Shown in pieces: positions 8,344-17,094 of a DNA stretch of 38,051 nt. The position numbers and the translations under genes are program-made. Under the pieces are notes generated by a model. It did not search any database, was not told where the DNA came from, and saw only the letters and a list, made by a program, of their open reading frames with translations. Source of the DNA: an uncultured Granulosicoccaceae bacterium (GTDB taxonomy: Bacteria > Pseudomonadota > Gammaproteobacteria > Granulosicoccales > Granulosicoccaceae); contig CALFCE010000319.1 of the NCBI GenBank assembly GCA_937951215.1, forward strand, positions 1 through 38,051, written 5' to 3'. Numbering within the stretch: position 1 is the stretch's first letter; each line of letters begins with the position of its first letter.

Positions 8344-9750
8344 TTGGTAAAAGCTACTGCGCTCAAGGCTGAATCTCGCCGCTGCATGCGCATGGCAATG
8401 CCACTGATTGCCGCGCAATTACTGCAGATGGGAAACGGACTTTGCGACTCGCTGGTCGCTGGTCGCCTTGGTCGTGAAGCCCTGGCTGCCAGCGGTATTG
8501 GAGCCAGCTTGTGGTTCTTCTCCTCCTTACTTTGTATCGGGCTTATGGCGGGCTTGTCGCCAATCCTGTCAGCGTTGATTGGGCAACGTCGACGTGCCGA
8601 GATCGGGCACTTTTTCCGGCAAGGCCTTTGGCTTGCAATAACTGTTGGTGTCGGTGCGATGGTGCTGGTACTCAGCATCCTCTACTTGTTGCCCTACTCG
8701 GGTATCCAGCCTGAATTGTTACCCCTGATGCGGCAGTACTTGCTCGGAGCAGTCGGGAGCTTGCCGGCGTTTGCGGTAGTCATGGCCTGTCGGAATGTCT
8801 GTGAAGCAACCGGGGTTACCCGTCCGGTATTGCTGGTAACGACACTTGGCCTGCTGATCAATATCGCCGGCAACCTGACTCTGGGCCTGGGATGGCTGGG
8901 TTTTCCGCGCCTCGGACTGGCAGGAATCGGTCTGACCACGACCTTGGTTATGTTCTGCATGGCTGCGGCACTACTCATGTTGTTACATCGACACGACTTC
9001 AAGCGCTACCAGCTATTCTCAGGCTTCGACAGACCAGATGCAGTGCGCATCAAACAGATTCTGCATCTGTCTGTGCCTATCTTTTTCACCTTGCTGTTTG
9101 AAGCCGGGCTCTTCATTGCAACGATGGTACAAATGGGAATTCTCGGTACACTCGAGGCTGGCTCTCACTTGATCGCTATCAGTGTGACCTCTTTTTGTTA
9201 CATGCTGCCTCTGGGATTATCTTTTGCATTGACCGCTCGGGTCGGAAGAATTCATGGACGGCTTGAAGAAATAGCGGCCAACTCAAGTGAACAACGACAG
9301 GAAAAACTCAAAGCCCTGCAACTCGAAGCTCTCAAACTACGCATTTGCAGCGGCCTGCTATTGACGTTGCTGATGGCTCTGGCAACCAGCATACTGATCC
9401 TGTTGCTGCGTTTGCCGGTCACCCGATTGTATACGCCGGACGTTGAACTGCAGGTTTTTGCCTCTCGATTGATGCTCTACGCAGCACTCTTTCAACTATC
9501 GGATGCAGCACAGGTGTCGTTGTTAGGGATGCTCAGGGGTTTGCAGGATACGCGCTTACCCATGCTGATCAATGCTTTTTCCTACTGGGTTGTGGCCTTC
9601 GCACTCGGGTATTTTTCTGCCCATCATCTGGGGTTCGGAGCTGACGGACTATGGGCTGGCCTGATCTGTGGGCTGACCGTTGCCGCCCTTTTGCTGGCAT
9701 ACCGGCTGCACAGCCAGGTATCGAAGATTGCGCTTAGCCGGACTGCTTGA
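8344..9750 (+). CDS. MATE family efflux transporter
   Basis: A 468-residue polytopic inner-membrane protein of the MATE (NorM-type) family, which exports cationic drugs or metabolites in exchange for Na+ or H+. The N-terminal segment MPLIAAQLLQMGNGLCDSLV and the following GRLG are the typical first-helix signature. About 12 hydrophobic segments follow, in two halves, with a soluble loop rich in Glu, Gln and Arg near residues 300-335. The start is TTG at 8344. The next in-frame ATG codons (residues 15, 17 and 19) would leave almost no N-terminal tail. The upstream ATG at 8321 is out of frame and closes after nine codons. The 3' end overlaps the convergent EamA gene by 17 bp. The substrate is unknown. 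Confidence 0.88.
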   Translation: MVKATALKAESRRCMRMAMPLIAAQLLQMGNGLCDSLVAGRLGREALAASGIGASLWFFSSLLCIGLMAGLSPILSALIGQRRRAEIGHFFRQGLWLAITVGVGAMVLVLSILYLLPYSGIQPELLPLMRQYLLGAVGSLPAFAVVMACRNVCEATGVTRPVLLVTTLGLLINIAGNLTLGLGWLGFPRLGLAGIGLTTTLVMFCMAAALLMLLHRHDFKRYQLFSGFDRPDAVRIKQILHLSVPIFFTLLFEAGLFIATMVQMGILGTLEAGSHLIAISVTSFCYMLPLGLSFALTARVGRIHGRLEEIAANSSEQRQEKLKALQLEALKLRICSGLLLTLLMALATSILILLLRLPVTRLYTPDVELQVFASRLMLYAALFQLSDAAQVSLLGMLRGLQDTRLPMLINAFSYWVVAFALGYFSAHHLGFGADGLWAGLICGLTVAALLLAYRLHSQVSKIALSRTA

Positions 9751-10612
9751 TTGCAAGCTCACGGTAAACGGTGTAGAGGCCCGTCACCACAATGATGCTT
9801 GCGCCAGCCAAGGTTAAGCCATCAGGTATTTCATCGAAAAACACGTAAGCCAGCACAATGGCAAAAACCAGGCTGGTGTAACGAAACGGAGCTACATAGG
9901 CAATCTCTCCAAGCCGCATCGACAAGATGACAAAGTGATGCGCGACAAACAAACACAAGGCGGCACACGCCAACATAAAAGCATGTGCACCGGAGACAGG
10001 TTGCCATGGCCCTTCGATGGTCATTAATAAAAAACCAAAAAAAGTGGTCACCACGACCGTCGCGGTTGTGACCAGAATTGAAGGCAATGAGGCAGGTAAA
10101 CGGCTGGTAAGCAAATCACGTATCGCGGCAAACAAAACCGTTGCCATAACCAGCAACGACGTACTGTCAAACCCCTCCATTCCCGGCCTGATGATCAACA
10201 AAACTCCAGCAAACCCAAGGCCTATAGCCGTCCATCGACGCCAACCGACAGTAGCACCGAAAAACAGTGCAGCTCCGCAGGTTACCGCCAGTGGTAACGA
10301 CTGCAGCAATGCCGAGATATTGGCAAACGGAAGTTTGAGCAAAGCCAACAGAAAAAAAGCAGTCGCAATAGCATCAGCAACTGATCGAATAATCACAGCA
10401 GGCAGTAAACATTCTCGCCAGCGACCAAACAATCCAAGCCTGCCCAGAATCAACATCAATACCATGCAGAGAACAGTGCCTCTGAGAAAAATGATCTGCC
10501 CAAAGCTCATGACATCGCCAATCGCCTTCAACAACAGGTCATTGAGCACGAAACCCAGCATTGACAACACCATAAAACAACACGAGCGTACATTGTCAGA
10601 TTGCATCGACAC
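9734..10612 (-). CDS. EamA/DMT family transporter
   Basis: About 292 residues with ten hydrophobic segments in two EamA repeats, the drug/metabolite transporter superfamily. The second repeat contains the conserved region around APFRYTSLVFAIVLAYVFF. Members of the family move amino acids, nucleosides or other metabolites, and this one cannot be assigned a substrate. The GTG at 10612 has GGAG 8 bases upstream; an ATG at 10606 is nearly as good. A longer in-frame start (to 10687) would overlap the upstream permease by 35 bp and add polar residues. It lies directly downstream of a second EamA gene on the same strand, so the two are probably cotranscribed. They share the fold but not close sequence. 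Confidence 0.82.
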   Translation of the reverse strand: MSMQSDNVRSCCFMVLSMLGFVLNDLLLKAIGDVMSFGQIIFLRGTVLCMVLMLILGRLGLFGRWRECLLPAVIIRSVADAIATAFFLLALLKLPFANISALLQSLPLAVTCGAALFFGATVGWRRWTAIGLGFAGVLLIIRPGMEGFDSTSLLVMATVLFAAIRDLLTSRLPASLPSILVTTATVVVTTFFGFLLMTIEGPWQPVSGAHAFMLACAALCLFVAHHFVILSMRLGEIAYVAPFRYTSLVFAIVLAYVFFDEIPDGLTLAGASIIVVTGLYTVYRELAIKQSG

Positions 10613-10652
10613 CGCTAATGCTCCACCGCTTGCAGCTGTATCAACCCGACAA

Positions 10653-11603
10653 TCATGTTGCCCGGTTCCCGAAACGAACCGCAGCAATTCCGGTCAAGAT
10701 AAGCAGCAGCGCCAACCAGGCGGTAGATGGAACACGTTCGGAGAGGAATACTGCGCCAAAAAAAACGCCAAACAAAGGCACCAGAAAATTTATCTGGCTA
10801 AGGAAAGAGGCACCTTGACGATCAATAATGACGAGGATCAACAAGGTTGCAAACGCGGTGGGTCCAAGCGCCAGTATCAACACTGCCAACAATGACTGAG
10901 TATCAATAAAACGGGCAGGCCCTGCCCATCCCATGTGCACAGAGGCTGCATAAACCGGAGCAATCAACACGCACGACGAAAGCATTAGAGCTGTGATCAT
11001 CGAAATTTTTGGCAACCCGGTCAAACGCCGGGTCAAAATGGCATTTACCGCATAACACAGCGCTGCAAGGATGATGGCCAACTGACTGATTACCTGCCCC
11101 TCTGCATTCACGGAACGCAGCGGCGACATAAGAACGGTCACCCCAAACAATCCCAGTAGCACACCGACGACTTTGTGTTTGTTCAACTTCTCGTCGTGAG
11201 TGAAAAAGTGCGCAAGAGCCACGGTTGCCAGCGGCATAATGGCCATAAAAATCGCGGTAATGCCGGCATCAACTTTCACCTGCGCCCAACTGATCAGGCA
11301 GAACGGCAATGCATTTCCAAAAAATGCGCAAGCGAAGATATCAATCCAGATCGAGCCAGAGGGGAGAGCCTGCTGCACCACCAGCATCAGAACGAAAACC
11401 ACCAAACAAGCAATACCGAGCCTTGCACTGACCAGCTCAATGGGAGACAGGCCCTGGAGGGCCACTTTGGTAAACAAAAAACTGGCACCAAACATTGCTG
11501 ACAGACCAAGCAAAAGCAAGTAATCGATGACACCAGCAGGTCTTCGTTGTTGCCAATTCACGCTAGATAATTCATTTTTGAGAAAATATGCAATACCTTG
11601 CAC
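10653..11603 (-). CDS. EamA/DMT family transporter
   Basis: A 316-residue inner-membrane protein with ten predicted helices and two EamA domains. The first repeat starts at LLLGLSAMFGASFLFTKVAL (about 30-49), and the second ends in the typical VFLSERVP segment followed by a final helix. Exporter of small metabolites by family; the substrate is unknown. The start is GTG at 11603 with no clear ribosome binding site; a GTG at 11561 is an alternative. It is first in a two-gene unit with the downstream EamA gene and divergent from the DUF2628-type gene, with only about 29 bp between the mapped starts. Confidence 0.82.
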   Translation of the reverse strand: MQGIAYFLKNELSSVNWQQRRPAGVIDYLLLLGLSAMFGASFLFTKVALQGLSPIELVSARLGIACLVVFVLMLVVQQALPSGSIWIDIFACAFFGNALPFCLISWAQVKVDAGITAIFMAIMPLATVALAHFFTHDEKLNKHKVVGVLLGLFGVTVLMSPLRSVNAEGQVISQLAIILAALCYAVNAILTRRLTGLPKISMITALMLSSCVLIAPVYAASVHMGWAGPARFIDTQSLLAVLILALGPTAFATLLILVIIDRQGASFLSQINFLVPLFGVFFGAVFLSERVPSTAWLALLLILTGIAAVRFGNRAT

Positions 11604-11632
11604 AGTGGGTGGCTCACTATACTTGAAATGAA

Positions 11633-13177
11633 GTGCCTGCAGCCCCTAAAATCCCCCCTCCTGCCAATGCACACCAACCTGACAGTCTTTCGCTGATGAC
11701 CGAAGAAGACCTGTACAAACTTGCCAATGAAGAACTTAACAGCCGTAACAGGAAACCCGATCTATGGGCTCGAGCCTGCGCGCTGGCCACCGATGATGTG
11801 GATGAGGCCCGGTATCTCTATACCAACCTGCGGGTCGAGGAGCTTGCCCTCGAAAGTAATATCGATCTGACTGCCAGCCACCTGAATTCGGGTGAACCTG
11901 CTGAGTTGACTTTGCTCGATACCATTGACCTGAGCAGCAGCCATGCGGTGCGGCATGTGGGTGCCGGGCTCACTGACAACCTTGACCCCGATTCCGATAT
12001 CGGGTCTTCGTTGGAAAACGGTGTGAGTTCTTCAAGACCCGTGGCCGGTGTCGGAGATGATGAATCCTTGTCCGATGAAGACATTATTCAATCTTTTGCC
12101 GGCAACCAGCCCGTCTCTACCGGCGCAACAGACAGCGATGACATAGACGCCGCTGACACACTCACGATCAGCGATGCAGCTGAATTCGGGGCATCTGACC
12201 AAACCGGACCAAGCGACACTTCGCAGGACAATTCATCAATAGAGGACATGTTGGCAACCCCGACCCAAAAGGTGGCGGCTCCGTCGCAGGACGGTCTGAC
12301 ACCGGCCCAGCAAGCCCTGGCCAGACTGCGCGAAACCGGGGGCAACGGCCACACTGTACCTCCGGAAGACAACGCCGAGTCGTCCAGTCAGGTGACAGAG
12401 GACACGGCTCAACAACAGACTGCTGATCAGACTGCTGGTCAGGCGGGTGATTTGGCCGATGGTTCGGATCACCAAGATGACTCGCCAGTGCATGCATCAG
12501 CCACAGTTGACGAAAGCCTTGCTGATCAATCAGGTACCACGGACCTGACAGGATCCGACCTGACCGGCACGTCCGATCAACTGGTAGATCAAACGGGGCA
12601 GCAACAAGCAGCTATGGATCCTGTTCCGGCAGGCGATTCGTCTGCAAGCATTGAGACGCAATCAAGCACAGCTGATACGGAACAGTATCAGGAAGAAACG
12701 GACTCTGCTGAATTAGCAGCGGCGATGACTGCGACCACTGATGATGGACTTTTAACAGGAGCTGAAGGAGACGGCAGCCTCTTCAACGTGTTTGAAACCA
12801 GTAGCGGTGAAACCAGGGCTGTCAAACAGGGGGTCAGTTGGGCTGCCCTGTTTTTCACGCTGCCATGGTTACTCAAGCGCGGTATGTTTGGCCTCGCAGC
12901 AACCTATTCGGCTCTTTGGATCGTTTTGCTGGCCGCATTGCTGGTACTGGGATTGCGTTACCTGGATCACGGCACTTTCATGTCAACTCATGAGCTCATC
13001 GTCGCAGGCCTTTTCGGTGTACTCGCCGTCATCGGCTTGCTGCTGTTGCCATTTTTGGCAGCCAATGATTGGTATAGCGACAAACTGATCAGCAAGGGAT
13101 ATCGACTGCAAACCGGCATCTGGGCCAGCGGCAGAAACGAGGCGATTGCAGCTTTTCAAGGACGGGCCCAGGTTTGA
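11633..13177 (+). CDS. DUF2628-type membrane protein with long acidic disordered region
   Basis: A 514-residue protein in three parts. Residues about 22-75 form a small helical segment (EEDLYKLANEEL, then LWARACALA) that recurs at the start of such proteins. Residues about 75-390 are low-complexity, rich in Asp, Ser, Thr, Gln and Gly with few basic residues, and probably disordered. Residues about 395-514 resemble DUF2628: VKQGVSWAALFFTLPWLLKR, two further membrane segments, then NDWYSDKLISKGYRL. The disordered part is much longer than usual for the family. The start may be GTG at 11633 or ATG at 11696. A TATACT element at 11618-11623 would make the GTG almost leaderless, favouring the ATG. 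No function is known. It leads a plus-strand run into the DUF1643 and psu genes. Confidence 0.75.
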   Translation: MPAAPKIPPPANAHQPDSLSLMTEEDLYKLANEELNSRNRKPDLWARACALATDDVDEARYLYTNLRVEELALESNIDLTASHLNSGEPAELTLLDTIDLSSSHAVRHVGAGLTDNLDPDSDIGSSLENGVSSSRPVAGVGDDESLSDEDIIQSFAGNQPVSTGATDSDDIDAADTLTISDAAEFGASDQTGPSDTSQDNSSIEDMLATPTQKVAAPSQDGLTPAQQALARLRETGGNGHTVPPEDNAESSSQVTEDTAQQQTADQTAGQAGDLADGSDHQDDSPVHASATVDESLADQSGTTDLTGSDLTGTSDQLVDQTGQQQAAMDPVPAGDSSASIETQSSTADTEQYQEETDSAELAAAMTATTDDGLLTGAEGDGSLFNVFETSSGETRAVKQGVSWAALFFTLPWLLKRGMFGLAATYSALWIVLLAALLVLGLRYLDHGTFMSTHELIVAGLFGVLAVIGLLLLPFLAANDWYSDKLISKGYRLQTGIWASGRNEAIAAFQGRAQV

Positions 13178-13211
13178 CGATCCAGGGGTGATCTGAGAAG
13201 ACAGCTTCATC

Positions 13212-13751
13212 ATGGCATCGCCGGTATTAAGACCTGCCACAAGCGCTACTTACGCTGGCGATGGTGCTCACTTCTCCAGAGACAAGCATTATCGTTATCA
13301 TTTGTGGCGCACCTGGGATGCCGGAAACCCCAAACGGGTGGTATTCATTGGCTTGAACCCATCAACAGCCAATGCCTCTCACAATGATGCAACTGTCAGA
13401 CGCTGTGTGGCCTTTGCCTCTGGCTGGACAGGACGTTGGCGGGTCGGTGGCTTCTCTCTGGTTAATCTGTACGCCTTTTGCACGCACGACCCAGCGCAGC
13501 TTTTCAAGACCACCAACCCGCAAGGTTCTGCCAATGGTGCCTGGTTAAGAAAAATCTGCTTCCAGCAACAGGCTTCATTTCTGCTTGCCATGTGGGGTAA
13601 CCATGGCAGCCTGCACGATCGATCAGAACGCTTTCTGCGGCAGTGCCAGACCCGGCAAAAAGCGGTTCATTGTCTGCGAATCAATGCCGGTGGGCAGCCA
13701 GCCCATCCACTTTATTTACCTGCCAACTTGTCACCAATTCGTTTCCAATGA
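13212..13751 (+). CDS. DUF1643 domain-containing protein
   Basis: A 179-residue cytosolic protein. The DUF1643 pattern is clear: YRYHLWRTWD, then VVFIGLNPSTANASHNDATV, then RRC and the later LVNLYAF. Function in the family is unknown. The stop codon overlaps the psuK start as ATGA (13748-13751), which implies translational coupling with the pseudouridine genes. It starts 34 bp after the DUF2628-type gene. The C-terminus ends in a Pro/Leu-rich tail. Confidence 0.85.
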   Translation: MASPVLRPATSATYAGDGAHFSRDKHYRYHLWRTWDAGNPKRVVFIGLNPSTANASHNDATVRRCVAFASGWTGRWRVGGFSLVNLYAFCTHDPAQLFKTTNPQGSANGAWLRKICFQQQASFLLAMWGNHGSLHDRSERFLRQCQTRQKAVHCLRINAGGQPAHPLYLPANLSPIRFQ

Positions 13752-14704
13752 CCAGCCCCGGGACCATGGCACGGAGGACAGGGGGTCCTCTGCCTGAAGG
13801 TTCCAGCGTAGTGGTGATTGGTGCCGTCAATGTAGATATAGAGGCTCGCGCGCTAACCGATGTCACGATGGGCGCTTCAAACAAGGCCAGCTTGATAAAA
13901 CAGGCAGGGGGAGTTGCCGGCAATGTTTCGCGCTATCTGGCCGAGCACCTCGACACAACATTGATTACGGCTGTTGGAGACGATACCCAGGGCCAACAAT
14001 TACTGGCTGTTTTCGACTCTCTAGGAGTAACCACGCTATCTGAAACAATCGTCGGAGCAACCGGGCACTACCTGGCTGTTTTGGACAAGCAGCGCAACCT
14101 GCTGCTTGGAATGGCAGACAGCTCGCCGACTCAATCCATGTCACCGGTTACCATTCTCAACCATCTGCAAACTGTTCCGGCATCAGCAACAATGGTTGTG
14201 GATGCAAATTTACCGGCGCTGACACTACAGCACCTTGTTGGGAACCTGGATTTTCGCCCTCGGGCGAGCTCGGGGCCTTTGCTGGCAATGGCGGTCAGCC
14301 CGGAAAAAGTGCTGCGTTGGCGGGGACTTGAAGACAGGGTTGATCTGTTGATCGGGAATCGTGCGGAGTTTGCAGCACTGGCAGCCATAGACCCCGGCAG
14401 CACCGCAACAGAAATTGCTGCAAGCGTGTTGGCCACGGGCTTCAGGGAAGTGGTGATGACCGATGCTGATCGTGCGATTACCCATGGTGTGGATGGAAAT
14501 ATTATTCAGATTCCAACAGCAGTAAGCAATGTAGACTCCGCAGCTGGCATGGTCCACTCGGTAAACGGCGCAGGTGATGCACTGGCCGCTGGCATAACAC
14601 GTGGCCTGGCGCAGGGGCTTGATACCGTCAGAAGCATTGATCTTTTCGGACTGCCGGCTGCCGGGCAAGTCATCAGCGGCAGGCGACGCGCTCCTCTTTT
14701 ATGA
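13748..14704 (+). CDS. psuK: PfkB family kinase, probable pseudouridine kinase
   Basis: A 318-residue ribokinase-fold enzyme. The N-terminal region has VIGAVNVDIEARAL (24-37) and the glycine pair in QAGGVAGNVSR (52-62). The C-terminal anion-hole and catalytic motif is NGAGDA (273-278) with D277 as the base. PsuK phosphorylates pseudouridine to its 5'-phosphate, the substrate of the PsuG enzyme encoded 75 bp downstream; that neighbour is the main reason for choosing pseudouridine over other sugars. The ATG at 13748 is chosen for its ATGA overlap with the DUF1643 stop; an earlier in-frame start at 13643 would overlap that gene heavily. The last residues (RRRAPLL) look atypical for the family, so a late frame error cannot be excluded. 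Confidence 0.85.
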   Translation: MTSPGTMARRTGGPLPEGSSVVVIGAVNVDIEARALTDVTMGASNKASLIKQAGGVAGNVSRYLAEHLDTTLITAVGDDTQGQQLLAVFDSLGVTTLSETIVGATGHYLAVLDKQRNLLLGMADSSPTQSMSPVTILNHLQTVPASATMVVDANLPALTLQHLVGNLDFRPRASSGPLLAMAVSPEKVLRWRGLEDRVDLLIGNRAEFAALAAIDPGSTATEIAASVLATGFREVVMTDADRAITHGVDGNIIQIPTAVSNVDSAAGMVHSVNGAGDALAAGITRGLAQGLDTVRSIDLFGLPAAGQVISGRRRAPLL

Positions 14705-14779
14705 TATCCAATCCGATATCAGCACAAATCTGCTATCCGGTAAAGTGCTGCAAACACCTTCAATAACGGAGCCTGTATC

Positions 14780-15703
14780 TTGTCAATCGAAGCCATACCC
14801 AACCTCCAATTGTCTGAGGAAGTGTCAGAGGCACTGGCACAAAGCCGTCCTGTTGTCGCACTGGAGAGTACCATCATAACCCACGGCATGCCGAGCCCGG
14901 ACAATGTGACAACCGCGTTGCTGGTGGAGTCTGATATACGCGACGAGGGCGCCGTGCCGGCAACTATCGCTGTTATTGACGGTATTCTGAAGATCGGCTT
15001 GCACGCAGCAGAGCTAAAACAACTCGCTGCTGCAACCGACGTGATGAAGCTGTCACGCGCAGATCTGGCTGCCTGTATCGTACAAGGCAGGACCGGCTCC
15101 ACCACCGTGGCCGCAACCATGATTGCGGCGCATCTTGCCGGTATTGGGGTATTTGCCACCGGTGGTATCGGCGGTGTTCATCAGGGATACGCAGCAACCC
15201 TCGATATATCGGCTGACCTCGGCGAACTCTCGCGTACACCGGTCTGTGTCGTTTGTGCGGGAGCCAAGGCCATACTGGATCTGCCCGCCACTTTTGAAGT
15301 ACTGGAAACGTTGGGCGTCCCCGTGCTGGGATGGCGATGCGACGAATTACCCGCTTTTTGGTCGCACCAGAGTGGTCTGGCAACCCCGATAAGAATAGAC
15401 GAGCTACAGCAACTGGCGTCGTTTTTGAAACTGCGCCAGCAGATGCGTATCGATGGTGGGGTACTGGTGACCAATCCGGTACCGTCCGACTTTGAAATTA
15501 GTGCTGACAAGATACAGTTGTGGATTGATCAGGCAATCCGGGAATCTCGCACCGACGGTATTACAGGTAAGGCGGTCACACCCTATTTGCTGGATCGTAT
15601 AAAACAACTCAGCGAAGGTCGAAGTCTGCAGACAAACGTTGCGCTGATCAGAAATAACGCCAGACTGGCAGCTCAAATAGCAGTAGCCTCATGTCAAAAA
15701 TGA
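14780..15703 (+). CDS. psuG: Pseudouridine-5'-phosphate glycosidase
   Basis: A 307-residue cytosolic enzyme that splits pseudouridine 5'-phosphate into uracil and ribose 5-phosphate. Family signatures are all present: VALESTIITHGMPSPDN, TTVAATMIAAHLAGI with FATGGIGGVHQG, AGAKAILDLPATFEVLETLG, and the later VTPYLLDRI. Length equals the family norm. The start is TTG at 14780 with CGGAG 8 bases upstream. It forms an operon with psuK and, through overlaps, DUF1643. Confidence is high. Confidence 0.93.
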   Translation: MSIEAIPNLQLSEEVSEALAQSRPVVALESTIITHGMPSPDNVTTALLVESDIRDEGAVPATIAVIDGILKIGLHAAELKQLAAATDVMKLSRADLAACIVQGRTGSTTVAATMIAAHLAGIGVFATGGIGGVHQGYAATLDISADLGELSRTPVCVVCAGAKAILDLPATFEVLETLGVPVLGWRCDELPAFWSHQSGLATPIRIDELQQLASFLKLRQQMRIDGGVLVTNPVPSDFEISADKIQLWIDQAIRESRTDGITGKAVTPYLLDRIKQLSEGRSLQTNVALIRNNARLAAQIAVASCQK

Positions 15704-15744
15704 CGCAAGAGACCCACATTGAACTTGGCGTATTATGCTGATTA

Positions 15745-15772
15745 TTGCACCCTCGACAAGCTCTACTATATT
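15745..15772 (+). promoter_or_regulatory. Candidate sigma-70 promoter for the 15834 lipoprotein
   Basis: TTGCAC (15745-15750), a 16-bp spacer, and TATATT (15767-15772). It would give a leader of about 55 nt. The gene has a good ribosome binding site (AGAGGG, 7 bases before the ATG at 15834). This is a match by eye only. Confidence 0.45.
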
Positions 15773-15833
15773 TAATTGTCAAGCCATGTAAAGACAAATG
15801 TTGTAAAAACAACCGGGCCAAGAGGGCAGTAAA

Positions 15834-16352
15834 ATGAATGTGTGTATTAAAATTCTGATTCCACTGTCTCTTGTAACCCTGACAGGTTGCGATCCCTTCA
15901 CCAATGATGAGCGGGCTTTTACAGAAACACAGTTCACTCCCAAGGTCATCCGGTTGCCCAGAGAGCAAAACGCAGCTGATAGTGAATTGATCGCGGAAAC
16001 GGGCGACGGGCTCGCTGCCATCAGTGGCACCAGCAAAATACCCTACCCGCTTTATCCTAATGCACGCCAATATCGCATCGGTGGAGAAGAGGGTCTGAAA
16101 ATCGTACTATTTGAAACGGAGGACCCGTTTTATATGGTCGATGCCTATTACCGCCGCAGCATCGACAAAACAGGCTTGTCGCGATTGTTGGCAATGTCCG
16201 ACTATGTACGCTACGCCGCAGATGATTCGGACTCAGGAGCCTGGGATACTGATATGCCGGGCATTGTTATCCATGAATTCCCCAATCGCGACCAGGCCAA
16301 AGAACTCGGCGCGGCGACGACTGCCCGCACAAACATCATCATGAGTTTCTAA
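15834..16352 (+). CDS. Hypothetical lipoprotein
   Basis: A 172-residue protein with a short, classical lipoprotein signal peptide: MNVCIKILIPLSLVT followed by the lipobox LTGC (Cys at 19) and DPF. The Asp right after the lipidated Cys is, by the E. coli rule, an inner-membrane retention signal, though this varies between species. The mature part (about 60-172) contains YPLYPNARQYRI and later DAYYRRSIDKTGLSR, which looks like a compact alpha/beta domain. I do not recognise the family. The gene is single, with its own promoter candidate and strong ribosome binding site, convergent with the HTH regulator. Confidence 0.75.
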   Translation: MNVCIKILIPLSLVTLTGCDPFTNDERAFTETQFTPKVIRLPREQNAADSELIAETGDGLAAISGTSKIPYPLYPNARQYRIGGEEGLKIVLFETEDPFYMVDAYYRRSIDKTGLSRLLAMSDYVRYAADDSDSGAWDTDMPGIVIHEFPNRDQAKELGAATTARTNIIMSF

Positions 16353-16396
16353 AGCATTGGGAAGCCCTGACTGGCAACGGTGTGCCGGTGGCTGTG

Positions 16397-16699
16397 TCAG
16401 GTAACCTGTTCTTCAACCTCGTTGGGTTCAACCTCTTTTTCAGCCATCAATTCGTCCAGTTTGACACCGATGGCCACGGCTACCTTGCGCAAAAGCAGGA
16501 TGGAAATGTTGCCCTGACCCGATTCCAGTTGAGCCAGGTAGCGTTCGGAAACGCCCGACTTCTTGGCCAGTAGCTTGCGAGACATCCCGATATTCATTCT
16601 GTGTTTGCGTACACGGGTACCTACGAGATCCAGAAATTCCTCTGTCGTCAACGACTCCAAAGTTACCGTTTGGTGCTGAATTTCGATGTCATCAGTCAT
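16397..16699 (-). CDS. XRE-family HTH regulator, BoxR/BzdR-like DNA-binding domain only
   Basis: A 100-residue regulator. Residues about 26-80 are an XRE helix-turn-helix: VGTRVRKHRMNIGMSRKLLA, then SGVSERYLAQLE, then GNISILLLRKVA. This wording closely matches the N-terminal half of BoxR and BzdR, the benzoyl-CoA-responsive repressors. In those proteins a shikimate-kinase-like sensor domain follows. Here the protein stops after an acidic tail (EKEVEPNEVEEQVT) and no kinase-like reading frame follows on this strand. The ATG at 16699 has AAGG 5 bases upstream. An upstream in-frame start (16750) lacks support. A palindrome lies about 60 bp upstream (16758-16771). The nearest operon on the same strand is the Liv-type importer, whose control by this protein is inference. 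Confidence 0.85.
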   Translation of the reverse strand: MTDDIEIQHQTVTLESLTTEEFLDLVGTRVRKHRMNIGMSRKLLAKKSGVSERYLAQLESGQGNISILLLRKVAVAIGVKLDELMAEKEVEPNEVEEQVT

Positions 16700-16757
16700 G
16701 GCTACCTTCTCTGTGGATGTTGGAGTAATCAGAGGTATTCTCAACAACATGTTTACT

Positions 16758-16771
16758 TGGCAGTAGTGCCA
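16758..16771. promoter_or_regulatory. Inverted repeat upstream of the HTH regulator, candidate operator
   Basis: Perfect arms TGGCA and TGCCA with a 4-bp centre, about 60 bp before the regulator start. The sequence GGCAGTAGTGCCA here resembles GGCAGTATTGGCCA upstream of the ABC importer (22098-22111). XRE repressors often regulate themselves, so an autoregulatory site is plausible. Similar short strings also occur by chance inside coding sequence (17698-17711 and near 29344). Confidence 0.35.
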
Positions 16772-16813
16772 CGTTGGAAAGTTACCTCTAGAGCCCTGGT
16801 CTTTTCGCCCGTG

Positions 16814-16850
16814 CTGCTATCCCTGTCCTGCTATCCCTGTCCTGCTGTCC
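16814..16850. repeat. 14-bp tandem repeat, 2.6 units
   Basis: Two identical units ctgctatccctgtc (16814-16827, 16828-16841) and a partial third to 16850. Non-coding. Confidence 0.8.
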
Positions 16851-17053
16851 ATGCCGCTAGTCAATCTTGCCGGTTCCCGCTCATCTGTCAACCCAAGCCC
16901 CGCTCAATGTGCATTTTCGGAGAGCGATTTGACGAGGACCGGATTTACCGGCTGGGTCCCGATCTTGTCTGGACCTGATTACAGCATGATCCCTGCTTTG
17001 CCGGTTGCCTTATTGCTGTCCCGACTGTTTCCCCTGGTTAGCTGCCTGGATAG

Positions 17054-17094
17054 CTACCTACAAAACTACCCACAAAACTACCCACAAAACTACC
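17054..17094. repeat. 12-bp tandem repeat, 3.4 units
   Basis: Units of ctac(c/t)cacaaaa type at 17054, 17066 and 17078, the last two identical, with a partial copy to 17094. The unit is unrelated to the array 200 bp upstream. Confidence 0.8.

Noticed and set aside
10017-10895. A 292-residue plus-strand frame
   Set aside because: It is antisense to two EamA genes with clear membrane segments; Lys/Asn-rich composition is typical of shadow frames.
16366-16401. Nested inverted repeat between the 15834 lipoprotein and the HTH gene
   Set aside because: The stem is interrupted and has no T run on either strand, so it cannot be called a terminator with confidence.
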